Assembly (NCBI RefSeq): GCF_007997225.1
Contig: NZ_VORM01000005.1
Coordinates: forward strand, 62,001 to 126,000
DNA length: 64,000 nt
DNA from: Subsaximicrobium wynnwilliamsii
Lineage (GTDB): Bacteria > Bacteroidota > Bacteroidia > Flavobacteriales > Flavobacteriaceae
Direction of reading: 5' to 3'
Position 1 is the first letter of the stretch; each line of letters opens with the position of its first letter. The position numbers and the translations under genes were made by a program. The notes below the pieces were generated by a model. The model did not search any database, had not been told where the DNA came from, and saw nothing but the letters and a program-made list of their open reading frames with translations. Below, piece after piece: positions 38,126 to 46,923 of this stretch.

Positions 38126-38995
38126 TTACTCCTCATTTTTTGGCTCACGCTCTTTGGCGATTTCAACATTTGTGCCCATATGCAATGTACGGATTGGGAA
38201 CGGAATATTAATATTGTTTCTGTCAAACTCTTCTTTAATGAGCATAATGGCCTCACTCTGTCTATCGAACATTTGACCTGGTCTTTGATACACGCAAGAG
38301 AACCGCGTCATAAAATTAATGGAGCTGTCACCAAACTCCAACCAATAGAACTCAATCTTTTCACCGGCCTCTTGTGGAAAATTATCGGTCATCAGTTTCA
38401 TGATCATGTCTCTTACCTCACGAAGATTAGAGCTATAGGCTACCCCACATTTTACGGTTATACGACTTCTTTCGGTCAAGGAAAAATTCACGAAGGGCTT
38501 ATCCACAATCAGTGAATTGGGCATGACCACGATGTGATTGTCTGGCTGTCGCAGCACAAAATTACGCAGGGAGATTTCTTCCACGAAACCCTTATGGTTT
38601 TCCGTTTCAATATAATCATGGATTCTTATTCTCGGCAAAAAAGAAAGCAACACGCCAGAGAAAGTGTTATTAAGCGTGCCCTGCAAGGCCAAACCAAAGG
38701 CCAAGGCAATCACCCCGGCACCAGCCAAGATAGTGGCCAACGCCTTATCAAGGCCTAAAACATTCAGTGAAATGAAGAAACCTATCAGCAAGATGACTAG
38801 AAAGATCAGTTTTTTAATGATATGCCGCACCGATATGTTGTCCATACGCGCTCTTAGAATCTTGGAGACCAAAGAAGCAACGCCCTTTGCAATGAAGTAA
38901 AAAAGAAACAAGGTAAATATGGCCAATATCAAATTGGGTAAGCGCAGAATTAATTCTTCATACCAACCCAACAACTTATCTTTGAGTTTGTCCAT
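38126..38995 (-). CDS. Small-conductance mechanosensitive ion channel (MscS family)
   Basis: From the ATG at 38995 the protein has 289 residues; an ATG at 39025, 4 bp after the upstream stop, would add ten residues. Three membrane helices lie at about 20-40, 60-82 and 84-115. The third has the pore-lining GAGVIALAFGLALQGTLNNTFSG pattern of alternating Gly and Ala. The MscS beta domain follows (DYIETENHKGFVEEISLRNFVLR, VVMPNSLIV) and an alpha/beta C-terminus. Such channels release solutes on hypo-osmotic shock. It is close behind the SLC13 permease gene, so the two are probably co-transcribed. A second MscS-type protein is encoded at 43113. Confidence 0.92.
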   Translation of the reverse strand: MDKLKDKLLGWYEELILRLPNLILAIFTLFLFYFIAKGVASLVSKILRARMDNISVRHIIKKLIFLVILLIGFFISLNVLGLDKALATILAGAGVIALAFGLALQGTLNNTFSGVLLSFLPRIRIHDYIETENHKGFVEEISLRNFVLRQPDNHIVVMPNSLIVDKPFVNFSLTERSRITVKCGVAYSSNLREVRDMIMKLMTDNFPQEAGEKIEFYWLEFGDSSINFMTRFSCVYQRPGQMFDRQSEAIMLIKEEFDRNNINIPFPIRTLHMGTNVEIAKEREPKNEE

Positions 38996-39029
38996 ATAAA
39001 TACCAATTTCCAAAAAGCGAATCATAAGT

Positions 39030-40838
39030 TTAGTTTTGAGTGTTTAACATGGTCGATAACAATAAGGTGCCTGCAATAAGTAAAATGATGGAGAGCAAGC
39101 CGCCAATAATTAAAAAATGCTTAAAGCGATAGATTCCTGTACCGTAAATAAGCGCATTGGTTTGATAGCCCATGGGTGTGAAAAAGCTAAAATTGGCACC
39201 AAACATAACCGCGAGCACAAAGGGTTTAACAGGCAGTTGTAAGCTGGTCGCCAAAGCAATGGCAATAGGCGTCACGATTACCGCTGTGGCATTGTTAGAG
39301 ATAAAGCCGCTCATGATCATGGTCATTGCAAACAGACTGCCTAAGACTATAGTGCTACCTTGCCCGCTTAGCAAATATAAGAGTTTTCCTGAAATCCATA
39401 AATCTGCGCCGGTATTGCCCATCGCCACCCCTAAAGGAATCATACCTGCCAAAAGGAAGAAAATCTGCCAGTTGACCCGTTTATAGATTTTGCTGAGATT
39501 GATACAGTCTGCCAATAACAGTGCGCCAACCCCTGCAATTGTACTTGTGAGAATACTTAAAACACTGGTGGCAGCCAATGCAATAACAGCGAGCAGTACA
39601 ATAACACACCACAAGCGTTTGTAAGGGTCTACCTTGAAATCATCTTCATGATGTCTTAGGACCACGACATTCGTGTAATTATAGATGTTCTCAAGCTGCT
39701 TTTTGTTGATTTTTAAGAGGATACGGTCACCTGCTTTTACCACTAGTTTTTTGAATGCTTTTGGCAAATAGAGATGTTCATCCAGTTGCAACATTTTTTT
39801 CTTCTGGATACCTATCGGTTGGCCTATGCTATTGAAAAGGAATTTGATTTCTTGAAGTGACTTATCTATAAATTCCGAGCCCGGAAGAATGAGCAGTTCC
39901 AAATAAGTAAACTTCATGTTCTTATCCAGCACTTTTTGATTTTCGATTTCATCACTCTCCAAAGATAGAATAAAGTCGTCTTCAGAAATCAACGAGAAAT
40001 CCTGGATGTCACTCATGAGCACCAGCTCATCATTAGCCCTTAGCGTTGTGTTTTTTCCTGGAGCGGTATTGACTGTGTTCTGGCGCACAAGTTTTAAGAC
40101 TGAGATATTGGGGTTGTTATAAAATGGGACTTCAGAAAAGGCAGCACCAACATATTTAGACTCTGGCCTAACGATTAGTGTGAACAAAAAGTTGGAGTTC
40201 TCACTATATTCGCTCAATTTGTCCTTGGTGTTTTTGGGCAAAAATCGGCTAGCGATGGTCATAAACACCACCCCAATCGCTAAAAACACCAATCCGTACA
40301 AAGAGAATTCAAAAAAACTGAAGCGCTCCACACCATATTTAGAGGCAACAGAATTGACCAAGAGATTGGTTGATGTCCCCATGAGCGTACAACTGCCACC
40401 CAAAATACCAGCAAAAGATATTGGCATCAATAACTTAGAGGTTGGAAAATTGAATTTTTCTGAGATTGTTGTAAAAATCTTTAAAAAGATGATCACGACC
40501 GCAGTGGTGCTTATCACGGAAGAAATACTGGCCGAAACCACCATAAAAACAGGCACCATGAGCAGTAATGGCAATGTGCTAAGCCGTTTGATACTCTTGC
40601 TCAAAAAACCAATCACGCCATTATCTTCCAAACCAATGGCAATGATCATGAGCATGAGCACGGTGATGGCTGCCGGATTAGAAAAACCGCTTATGGCATC
40701 CTCAGGCGTGGTAACTCCTGTCAATGCTAAAGCCACGATGATAAAAAAGGCGATCTTATCTATAGGCATGATCTCGGTCACAAAAAGTACCACCGAAACA
40801 CCGATAATCGCAAAAATTAAAATGATCTGTACATCCAC
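39030..40838 (-). CDS. SLC13/DASS family permease with two TrkA-C domains
   Basis: The 602-residue transporter has about 12-13 hydrophobic segments, split by a soluble middle. The N-terminal membrane block includes ALTGVTTPEDAISGFSNPAAITVL and GGSCTLMGTSTNLLVNSV, the SNT-like signature of the divalent anion:sodium family. Residues ~205-385 carry two RCK/TrkA-C-like domains (VGAAFSEVPFYNNPNISVLKLVR and GDRILLKINKKQL). The C-terminal block has LLAGMIPLGVAMGNTG and FISNNATAVIVTPIAIAL. Substrates in this group are sulfate, dicarboxylates or similar anions; which one is unknown. The gene ends 4 bp before an in-frame start of the MscS gene. Confidence 0.9.
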   Translation of the reverse strand: MDVQIILIFAIIGVSVVLFVTEIMPIDKIAFFIIVALALTGVTTPEDAISGFSNPAAITVLMLMIIAIGLEDNGVIGFLSKSIKRLSTLPLLLMVPVFMVVSASISSVISTTAVVIIFLKIFTTISEKFNFPTSKLLMPISFAGILGGSCTLMGTSTNLLVNSVASKYGVERFSFFEFSLYGLVFLAIGVVFMTIASRFLPKNTKDKLSEYSENSNFLFTLIVRPESKYVGAAFSEVPFYNNPNISVLKLVRQNTVNTAPGKNTTLRANDELVLMSDIQDFSLISEDDFILSLESDEIENQKVLDKNMKFTYLELLILPGSEFIDKSLQEIKFLFNSIGQPIGIQKKKMLQLDEHLYLPKAFKKLVVKAGDRILLKINKKQLENIYNYTNVVVLRHHEDDFKVDPYKRLWCVIVLLAVIALAATSVLSILTSTIAGVGALLLADCINLSKIYKRVNWQIFFLLAGMIPLGVAMGNTGADLWISGKLLYLLSGQGSTIVLGSLFAMTMIMSGFISNNATAVIVTPIAIALATSLQLPVKPFVLAVMFGANFSFFTPMGYQTNALIYGTGIYRFKHFLIIGGLLSIILLIAGTLLLSTMLNTQN

Positions 40839-41012
40839 CTTACATTCAATTAGAGTTCTAAGGTATTAAATAAGTGTTTACAACAAATCAATTGTGACGA
40901 ATTAAATGGATTGCGTTAACAATAATAAGGATGCAGTTATGAGACTAAATTGTAATAGCATAGATTGTAGATTAGTGTAAACCATATAAATCAATTTAAA
41001 AACATAAATAGC

Positions 41013-41315
41013 ATGAAAACCAATTTTGAATACCACGATGTTACTGCAAGCGAACGTTTGGAAAGTTATACCGAAGAAAAGCTGCAACCCATTTTTAAGC
41101 GTTACGAGTTTGTTACCAGAGCAGATATATTTTTTAAAACTGAAAATACATCCAGTGATGAGACAGGAATGAAATGTGGCATTAGATTGAGCGCTCCAGG
41201 ACCTCGCCTCTTTGCCGAAAGTTCACACGCTAATTTTGAACATGCCGTTAGTGAAACGGTTACTGAGCTTTTGAGACAGTTGGAAAAACGACAAGACAAA
41301 ATGAAATCCTATTAA
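41013..41315 (+). CDS. hpf: Ribosome hibernation promoting factor (short form)
   Basis: This 100-residue protein matches the RaiA/HPF fold: FEYHDVTASERLESYTEEKLQPIFKRYEFV (strand-helix), then RADIFFKTEN, GMKCGIRLSAPGPRLFAESSHANFEHAVSETVTELLRQLEKRQDKMK (strands and final helix). It binds the 30S subunit near the decoding site and stabilises inactive ribosomes in stationary phase. The length is that of short HPF/YfiA without the extra dimerisation domain. It has its own leader of ~170 bp and no operon partner. Confidence 0.9.
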   Translation: MKTNFEYHDVTASERLESYTEEKLQPIFKRYEFVTRADIFFKTENTSSDETGMKCGIRLSAPGPRLFAESSHANFEHAVSETVTELLRQLEKRQDKMKSY

Positions 41316-41544
41316 TTGGGTTTCTCTTGCCATTAACAACCATTTTTCGTTGGGATTTGAAAATCACTACAGTTGCGATGTAATAGGAATTTAGATCCTT
41401 CTCAGGCAGCGTTTACAGCTCCTTTCGAATGTTTGTTTCAAACTTCAAATCTTAAATAAATGTGAAAATAAGATCGCATATAATCTATATCTTACAACCA
41501 GCCGTACATATAGCATCATACATTAACTAAAATAACAACAACTT

Positions 41545-42369
41545 ATGAAACGAATTACATTAATAGTAGCATTTGCTTTTTTAATCACGTCTTGCGTGTC
41601 TAAAAAGAAATACATGGCTTTAGAGCAGGAAAAAGGTGAGTTAAAGAGTGAGCTCACTAAAACGAGGGTTGAAAATGAAGAATTGGAAGCCAAGTTTAGT
41701 GAGATTCAATCTCGAGTGGATAACTATAACTCCAAGATAAGCTCATTGACTGAAGACAATAACAGCAAATTGGTAAATGTTGATGGCGTGGTCATTTCTG
41801 AAAATCAGAAGAAGGCCATGCGTGAGACTTTAAAAAACGTTCCGCCAGCTTACATGTCTACTGCAAAAACCTTAAAGGATTCCATGAATTTAGCGGTTAA
41901 GTTCAACCTGCAAAAATCAATGGATAATATCGAGGAAGATGAGGATATCGATATCAACATTCAAGAAACTGTGGTCATGATCTCTATTTCTGACAAGATG
42001 CTGTTCAATTCAGGTAGCTATAAGATTAGCGACAAAGCCAATGATATTTTAAGCAAGATCGCAAATGTGGTCAATTCTGAAGAGAGCTTGGATATCATGA
42101 TAGAAGGACATACCGACAATCAAACCTTCGTGAAGTCTTCTGCCATCAAGGATAACTGGGATTTAAGTGTGTTGCGTGCCACTGCAGTAGTTAAAAAATT
42201 ACAAAACGACTATGGTGTTGCACCAGAAAAATTAATCGCTGCTGGTCGTAGTTTTTACCAACCACTCACTGAAAATGATTCCAAAGAAAACAGGTCTAAA
42301 AACAGAAGAACCCGTGTGGTCATTCTTCCAAATATCGATAAGTTTTTTGCCTTAATGTCTCAAAACTAA
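41545..42369 (+). CDS. OmpA-family peptidoglycan-associated lipoprotein
   Basis: The 274-residue protein has a lipoprotein signal (residues 1-17, lipobox LITSC) and a coiled coil (about 25-75: ALEQEKGELKSELTKTRVENEELEAK). A linker is followed by a C-terminal OmpA domain (~150-270). The peptidoglycan-binding motif is IMIEGHTDNQ, then NWDLSVLRATAVVKKL and SKNRRTRVVILP. It is anchored in the outer membrane and tethers it to the cell wall. It is a single gene followed by a terminator at 42417. Confidence 0.92.
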   Translation: MKRITLIVAFAFLITSCVSKKKYMALEQEKGELKSELTKTRVENEELEAKFSEIQSRVDNYNSKISSLTEDNNSKLVNVDGVVISENQKKAMRETLKNVPPAYMSTAKTLKDSMNLAVKFNLQKSMDNIEEDEDIDINIQETVVMISISDKMLFNSGSYKISDKANDILSKIANVVNSEESLDIMIEGHTDNQTFVKSSAIKDNWDLSVLRATAVVKKLQNDYGVAPEKLIAAGRSFYQPLTENDSKENRSKNRRTRVVILPNIDKFFALMSQN

Positions 42370-42822
42370 GACACGATTTTTTTACTTAACCTTCATTGTA
42401 TGGTTAATTAATCCATGAAATGGCCGCTCTTGTAGCGGTCATTTCTATTTCAGGATCCTTTAGGAATAGATTCTTTTTGTTTTGAAGTACACCTTAGTAA
42501 TTTTGAATTTGTTTAGGTTAGTTGCATTTGCTAGCCTAGCGTTTCATTAGTATTAACGACGTACTAATCCAAATAAAAATGGGCTCACAGAGTAACTAGT
42601 TGTGACTGATCACATCAATTTCAGTATTTGGCTTTTTTGACAATGCTCATTTTATCACTTCCAAGCGACTTCTTCAGAATATTCTAGATTTTTTGCAGTT
42701 TATTTTCCAAAGTTTTAATTACATAATCCCAATTAATTCCCAGGGCTATCTTACTAAAAAACTTGTTAAATACTGGCTCGATTTGAGGCATATAAGGTAT
42801 TTTTGCACAAAATTTGAGCCTC
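42370..42822. other. Spacer after the OmpA lipoprotein gene
   Basis: No gene seen apart from the terminator at 42417-42445. TATTTTTG at 42798-42805 matches the Bacteroidota -7 consensus and lies 17 bp before the start codon at 42823. No TTTG is at the right -33 distance, so the promoter call is weak. Confidence 0.4.
42417..42445 (+). terminator. Intrinsic terminator of the OmpA lipoprotein gene
   Basis: GAAATGGCCGCT pairs with AGCGGTCATTTC (one G-T pair) around a CTTGT loop and is followed by TATTT. It lies ~48 bp after the stop. Confidence 0.75.
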
Positions 42823-43116
42823 ATGTTTAGCCTATTGAATAGTTTTAGAGTTATTGCTTTCCTAGAAGGCGTTTCTTATATTTTATTACTGTTTATAGCA
42901 GTGCCCATCAAGTATTTTAGCGATGACCCACAGTACGTGAAATTATTGGGCATGCCACATGGCATTCTCTTTTTAGCTTATATCGTGCTGGCCATAATGG
43001 TGGGTTCAGAATTGAAATGGACAAAAAAGACACTCTTTATTGTTTTATTGGCCTCTCTCCTGCCCTTTGCTGCCTTTTATGTGGAGCGTAAATATCTTAA
43101 ACCAGCGCAACAATGA
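42823..43116 (+). CDS. DUF3817 integral membrane protein
   Basis: 97 residues from the ATG at 42823; a TTG three codons upstream is less likely. Three hydrophobic helices (about 9-27, 43-62, 68-85). FRVIAFLEGVSYILLLFIAVPIKY and GMPHGILFLAYIVLA are the signature of DUF3817. The family is found beside transporters and membrane enzymes and has no known activity. Its stop overlaps the start of the MscS-like gene by 4 bp (ATGA), so the two are translationally coupled. Confidence 0.88.
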   Translation: MFSLLNSFRVIAFLEGVSYILLLFIAVPIKYFSDDPQYVKLLGMPHGILFLAYIVLAIMVGSELKWTKKTLFIVLLASLLPFAAFYVERKYLKPAQQ

Positions 43117-44363
43117 TGACCCAAATCCAATGTTTTTTTTATGATCATTATGTCAATATCGGTGTTTCGGAAGTAACTGCGAGCTATTTGAACATGTTTA
43201 CCTTATTGGTCATTCTCGTGGCTATCATTTTTGCTACAGATCGCTTGGCGCGAAAATTTCTGATTAGGTTTTTTACCCGATTTTCGGCACGAACAGCCAC
43301 TAACTTCGATAATTTATTGGTTAATCATCGCGCGCCCACAAATATTGCACATTTGGTGCCTTTGCTTATAACGATCAAGTTATTTCCTACTGTCTTTTAC
43401 GATTTCCCCCAGTTTGAAAGCTTTATTGTGGTGCTGTTAAAAATTTATGGTATTGTATTGACCATTTGGATCATTCGCAGTATTTTGAACACCTTTGAAT
43501 CTTACTTTAAAACCATACCACGATTTAGAGATAAGCCCATAGACAGTTACATCCAAGTCGTAATGTTGTTTTTATGGATTGTTGGTGTGGCATCTGTACT
43601 TGCGGTATTGATTGATTTGTCCTTTATAAAATTCTTCACAACCCTTGGTGCTGCCTCAGCGGTGCTTTTGTTGATTTTCAAGGATACCATTCTTGGCTTC
43701 GTAGCGAGTATCAATGTGGCCATAAATGATAGTGTGCGTATTGGCGATTGGATTACCATGGAAAACTTTGGCGCAGATGGAGAGGTCATTGAGATTAACC
43801 TGTCTACCGTGCAAGTGCAGAATTTTGATATGACCATTACCAACATTCCCACCTATGCCCTTATTACAGATTCTTTCAAAAACTGGCGGGGCATGCAATC
43901 TTCAGGTGGACGACGCATCAAGCGTTCTATTTTGTTGCGGGCCAAAAGCGTGAAATACTTAACCAACGATCATATTGAGCGTCTTAAGAAAATTGAGATC
44001 GTTAGTAAATATCTAGAAAACAAGCAATTGGATATTGAGAATTTCAACAGTACCAAAAACGTTGACAAATCGGTGCTCATTAATGGGAGAAACCTTACCA
44101 ACATTGGTGTGTTTAGAAAATACATGCAAACCTATGTTGAAAATCACTCTGCAGTGAATAAGGACATGACCATCATGGTAAGACAATTGGCGCCGACACC
44201 TCAAGGATTTCCGTTGGAGATTTATTGTTTCAGTAGTGATAAGCGTTGGGAAAATTACGAATATGTCATGGCCGATATATTTGACCATGCCATCGCAGCG
44301 GTACCTTATTTTGATCTGGAGATTTTTGAATTCTCCACAGATCTAAAAGCGCTAGGGTCTTAA
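43113..44363 (+). CDS. MscS-family mechanosensitive channel (YbdG-like)
   Basis: A 416-residue channel with four to five membrane helices (about 25-45, 75-95, 100-125, 145-165, 170-195). The pore region is TLGAASAVLLLIFKDTILGFVAS. The beta domain follows with DWITMENFGADGEVIEINLSTVQVQNFDMTITNIPTYAL. The large C-terminal part contains VNKDMTIMVRQLAPTPQGFPLEIYCFS, characteristic of the YbdG/MscM-like subgroup. The gene begins ATGATG and overlaps the DUF3817 gene by 4 bp. It probably gates in response to membrane tension. Confidence 0.92.
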   Translation: MMTQIQCFFYDHYVNIGVSEVTASYLNMFTLLVILVAIIFATDRLARKFLIRFFTRFSARTATNFDNLLVNHRAPTNIAHLVPLLITIKLFPTVFYDFPQFESFIVVLLKIYGIVLTIWIIRSILNTFESYFKTIPRFRDKPIDSYIQVVMLFLWIVGVASVLAVLIDLSFIKFFTTLGAASAVLLLIFKDTILGFVASINVAINDSVRIGDWITMENFGADGEVIEINLSTVQVQNFDMTITNIPTYALITDSFKNWRGMQSSGGRRIKRSILLRAKSVKYLTNDHIERLKKIEIVSKYLENKQLDIENFNSTKNVDKSVLINGRNLTNIGVFRKYMQTYVENHSAVNKDMTIMVRQLAPTPQGFPLEIYCFSSDKRWENYEYVMADIFDHAIAAVPYFDLEIFEFSTDLKALGS

Positions 44364-44401
44364 AAAATCAAATTATAGTATTGAACCTAGAACCAACAAT
44401 T

Positions 44402-44785
44402 TCAAAGGCGGTCTTTCACAAATTCCACTTCGGTTTTGCCATGAGGCTTTGGTTTATTGTCTTCCCCAAGATTGACCATGATTATTTTGTCAACGGTAAT
44501 AATTGTTTCTCGGGTCATTTTGTTGCGTACTTCAGACTTCAAGGTCATTGAGCTGATTCCAAATTTAAGCACCTCGATTCCTATTTCAATAATGTCCCCT
44601 TGTTTTGCTGAAGACATAAAATTGATTTCAGACATGTACTTGGTAACGACCTTTGGGTTTTCCAATTGGATAATCGTATACAGGGCAGCCTCCTCATCAA
44701 TCCATGCCAACAATTGTCCGCCAAAAAGGGTTTGATTAGGGTTTAGATCTTCGGGCTTGACCCATTTTCTTGTGTGAAATCTCAT
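44402..44785 (-). CDS. Acyl-CoA thioesterase (hotdog fold, YciA type)
   Basis: The 127 residues form one hotdog domain: HTRKWVKPEDLNPNQTLFGGQLLAWIDEEAALYTIIQ (catalytic-helix region, with the N and D/E of this family), VVTKYMSEINFMSSAKQGDIIEIGIEVLKFG and SMTLKSEVRNKMTRETIITVDKIIMVNL. Members hydrolyse acyl-CoA to fatty acid and CoA and assemble as hexamers. It is cytosolic. The start codon lies 12 bp downstream of the stop of a possible small gene at 44798-44971, so the two could be co-transcribed. Confidence 0.9.
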   Translation of the reverse strand: MRFHTRKWVKPEDLNPNQTLFGGQLLAWIDEEAALYTIIQLENPKVVTKYMSEINFMSSAKQGDIIEIGIEVLKFGISSMTLKSEVRNKMTRETIITVDKIIMVNLGEDNKPKPHGKTEVEFVKDRL

Positions 44786-44797
44786 AGTTTAATTGAT

Positions 44798-44971
44798 CTA
44801 ATTGGGTTGTAAATTAATGTGTTGGATGGTATCAAAGATAACCGATTTAGCTGTACCCACAAAACTAACCTGTTCAACGGAAGCACCCATTTTGTTGATA
44901 AACTCGTTAACAATATAAGTGCTTAAAGGACTTTTAATGCCGAGAATCTTGGTATTTTTAGTAAAATCCAT
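44798..44971 (-). CDS. Possible small protein (57 aa) upstream of the thioesterase gene
   Basis: Read from the ATG at 44971 on the minus strand, the frame gives 57 residues: MDFTKNTKILGIKSPLSTYI, then VNEFINKMGASVEQVSFVG and TAKSVIFDTIQHINLQPN. Codon use resembles neighbouring genes, and the stop lies 12 bp before the thioesterase start. Against it, its start lies only 3 bp from the divergent start at 44975, leaving no room for separate promoters. I recognise no family. Existence is uncertain. Confidence 0.35.
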   Translation of the reverse strand: MDFTKNTKILGIKSPLSTYIVNEFINKMGASVEQVSFVGTAKSVIFDTIQHINLQPN

Positions 44972-44974
44972 GCC

Positions 44975-45388
44975 ATGACAGAAAGATCAAAAAACCTACT
45001 CGCCATTCGCCCAGATATTGCCTCTGCAAAACTAACAGAAGGCATGAGTGACGATGAGCGCTTTCAAAATGCAACGCTTAGACCAATCATAAAACTGCAA
45101 AATGACCTGTTGGTAGCAGTCTTCGGAAATTACATCGTGAAGCATAAAAATGTGTTTTATGAACAATCCCTTCCGAAGCAATTGGCCTATATTGAAAATG
45201 CCATCAATAAGGATATGAAATTTAGAAACTCGTTGAAGGGTATGATAATTGGTCAGTTTTCTGCTGAAGAATATGCTGTTTATATTAAGAATTCCTCTGC
45301 GCTCAACAAACGCATGATGCAGATAGTCAAAGAGCGCTTGATAAGTAATGTTCAACTATTTTCCTTACCCCTTACTGAAGTTTTATGA
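44975..45388 (+). CDS. Conserved protein of unknown function, coupled to a Gre-like factor
   Basis: A 137-residue soluble protein, mostly helical, with no signal or membrane segment. Recognisable blocks: LAIRPDIASAKLTEGMSDDERFQNATLRPIIKLQNDLL, YIENAINKDMKFRNSLKGMIIGQFS and SSALNKRMMQIVKERLISNVQLF. I know similar sequences from other flavobacteria but no defined activity; the label glyoxalase seen on some relatives is not supported by any metal-site motif here. Its stop overlaps the start of the Gre-like gene (ATGA), pointing to coupled translation. Confidence 0.8.
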   Translation: MTERSKNLLAIRPDIASAKLTEGMSDDERFQNATLRPIIKLQNDLLVAVFGNYIVKHKNVFYEQSLPKQLAYIENAINKDMKFRNSLKGMIIGQFSAEEYAVYIKNSSALNKRMMQIVKERLISNVQLFSLPLTEVL

Positions 45389-45831
45389 ATAAAAAAACCC
45401 AACTTATAGAGGCGTGTCTTGAACACGTAAATAAGCGCATTTCAAGTTATAAGGACGAGATTGAAACCATAAAGGATGCCATTGAAAACAATGATAAAAG
45501 CTCTGACGAGGCCGATGATCCTGGAAATGGAAAATTATTGAACGACCTCGAGAAGAATTCGCTGTATTTAAACGATGCCTATAAGATGATGGACACGCTT
45601 AAATTGATAAACCCTAAGCTAAGTCATGATTACGTGGCACTTGGCAGTTTGGTTACAACCAATACCACTAATTTTTTTATGGCCATTAGTTTGGGTAAAG
45701 TAGACATTGATGGAACCTCCTATTTCGTGATTTCAAAAAGCTCCCCTATTGGCGAACAATTGTTACATAAAACCACTGGTGATTCCATCAGCTTCAACCA
45801 TACCTCATATAGCATAACCGATATTAAATAG
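45385..45831 (+). CDS. GreA/GreB-like transcription elongation factor homologue
   Basis: A 148-residue protein. The N-terminal half is an antiparallel coiled coil (ISSYKDEIETIKDAIENNDKSS, LLNDLEKNSLYLNDAYKMMDTL) with acidic residues near the tip (DEADD). The C-terminal half is the FKBP-like domain of Gre factors (YVALGSLVTTNTTNFFMAISLGK, YFVISKSSPIGEQLLHKTTGD). Gre factors enter the RNA polymerase secondary channel and rescue arrested complexes. This diverged form may bind polymerase differently. It overlaps the preceding gene by 4 bp and the convergent DUF2461 gene by 8 bp. Confidence 0.82.
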   Translation: MNKKTQLIEACLEHVNKRISSYKDEIETIKDAIENNDKSSDEADDPGNGKLLNDLEKNSLYLNDAYKMMDTLKLINPKLSHDYVALGSLVTTNTTNFFMAISLGKVDIDGTSYFVISKSSPIGEQLLHKTTGDSISFNHTSYSITDIK

Positions 45832-46504
45832 TTGACTCCCCATTGAGATTGGTGTTAAGCACATCGCTCATATAATCAAAATAAGGGCGTATGGCCTTGA
45901 AAGCGGTGTTGACATTTTCAATAAATAAATCACTTAAGACCTCTTGATCGCTAAAGGACTTTGTGAAAATAAACTGCTTCTTTCTAATCAGGTCTATGGC
46001 AGGATGTTCCTTATCAAAATTGCGTGGCGCGGTTTTGAGCTCATCACCTTTGAGTTCGCCCCAAATGTTTTTAAGACCCTTTGAGTTTAGGATGGCTCGC
46101 AGCTCAGTATCGTCCTGCTCAAATTCCTTTCGCAATCTCAAAAGATCTTCTTTATTGGGTTCCCAAAAACCGGTAGCAATAAAGCTTTGATCATTAGGCT
46201 GAATATGTAAGTAATAAGAGCCTCTCAATTCAGGCTTTCGTCTAATGAAAGATGCCGAAAAATGTGTTTTATAGGGTAGTTTGTTTTTTGAGAATCTCAC
46301 GTCGCGATAAATCCGAAACACTTTAAAATCTTCCACCAGATCGTGCACTTTTAAGTTCTCAAAAATAGTTTGAAAACTTTTTTTCGCGCGAGCTTCATGA
46401 CTTTTAAATTCGGTTTTGTTTTTATCAAACCAATCCCGGTCGTTATTCTTTCTAAGTTGTTCTAAAAAGTGCAATTGATCTTTTGTAAATGCTAAAGGCG
46501 TCAT
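45824..46504 (-). CDS. DUF2461 family protein
   Basis: The 226-residue protein shows the family's landmarks: FLEQLRKNNDRDWFDKNKTEFK, FKVFRIYRDVRFSKNKLPYKTHFSASFIRR, GSYYLHIQPNDQSFIATGFWEPNKEDL, GDELKTAPRNFDKEHPAIDLIRKKQFIF and a final FKAIRPYFDYM. DUF2461 (TIGR02453) proteins are common in bacteria and fungi and have no proven reaction. The protein is cytosolic. The 3' end overlaps the convergent Gre-like gene by 8 bp. Confidence 0.9.
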   Translation of the reverse strand: MTPLAFTKDQLHFLEQLRKNNDRDWFDKNKTEFKSHEARAKKSFQTIFENLKVHDLVEDFKVFRIYRDVRFSKNKLPYKTHFSASFIRRKPELRGSYYLHIQPNDQSFIATGFWEPNKEDLLRLRKEFEQDDTELRAILNSKGLKNIWGELKGDELKTAPRNFDKEHPAIDLIRKKQFIFTKSFSDQEVLSDLFIENVNTAFKAIRPYFDYMSDVLNTNLNGESTI

Positions 46505-46527
46505 GAGTTTGGGTTTTTAATTGAACA

Positions 46528-46556
46528 CAAAAAAAGCCTCAACTTGCGTTAAGGCC
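46528..46556 (-). terminator. Terminator of the acidic lipoprotein gene
   Basis: GCCTCAACTTGCGTTAAGGC folds on itself and is preceded by A8 on the plus strand, which gives a T-run on the minus strand. It sits 20 bp after the stop at 46577. Confidence 0.75.
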
Positions 46557-46576
46557 TGGATTCGATTTTATTGGCA

Positions 46577-46783
46577 TTAGTTGTTCTCTTCAGCAGCTTC
46601 GTCGATTTCTTCTTCTAGATCTTCAGCAGCATCTTGAACATCTTCAGAGGCATCTTCAATTGCATCTCCAGCATCGTCCATGGCATCTTCTACTTGTTCA
46701 TCTGGTGTCTTCTCATCTCTACAGCTAGTAAAAACAGTTGAAAGTGTGAATAAAAACACAAGCATCATTGCAAATTTTCTCAT
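46577..46783 (-). CDS. Small acidic lipoprotein
   Basis: 68 residues: a lipoprotein signal peptide (1-20, lipobox VFTSC), then a strongly acidic tail of D/E and A (DEQVEDAMDDAGDAIEDASEDV, QDAAEDLEEEIDEAAEENN) that would form one long negatively charged helix. It is probably anchored in the outer membrane or periplasmic face. I recognise no characterised family. The gene ends at the terminator at 46528-46556 and is separated from corA by 140 bp. Confidence 0.75.
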   Translation of the reverse strand: MRKFAMMLVFLFTLSTVFTSCRDEKTPDEQVEDAMDDAGDAIEDASEDVQDAAEDLEEEIDEAAEENN

Positions 46784-46923
46784 TTTAATTGTTTTAGTTG
46801 ATTTTTTAATAGGTCGATTTCAATTGTTGAAATCCATGTAATGATAATTAAATTTTAAGTATTTACAAAAAAAATTGTGTGACAACATTTGAAACTGAAA
46901 AAATTGAAAGGCAATTCAGCAGT

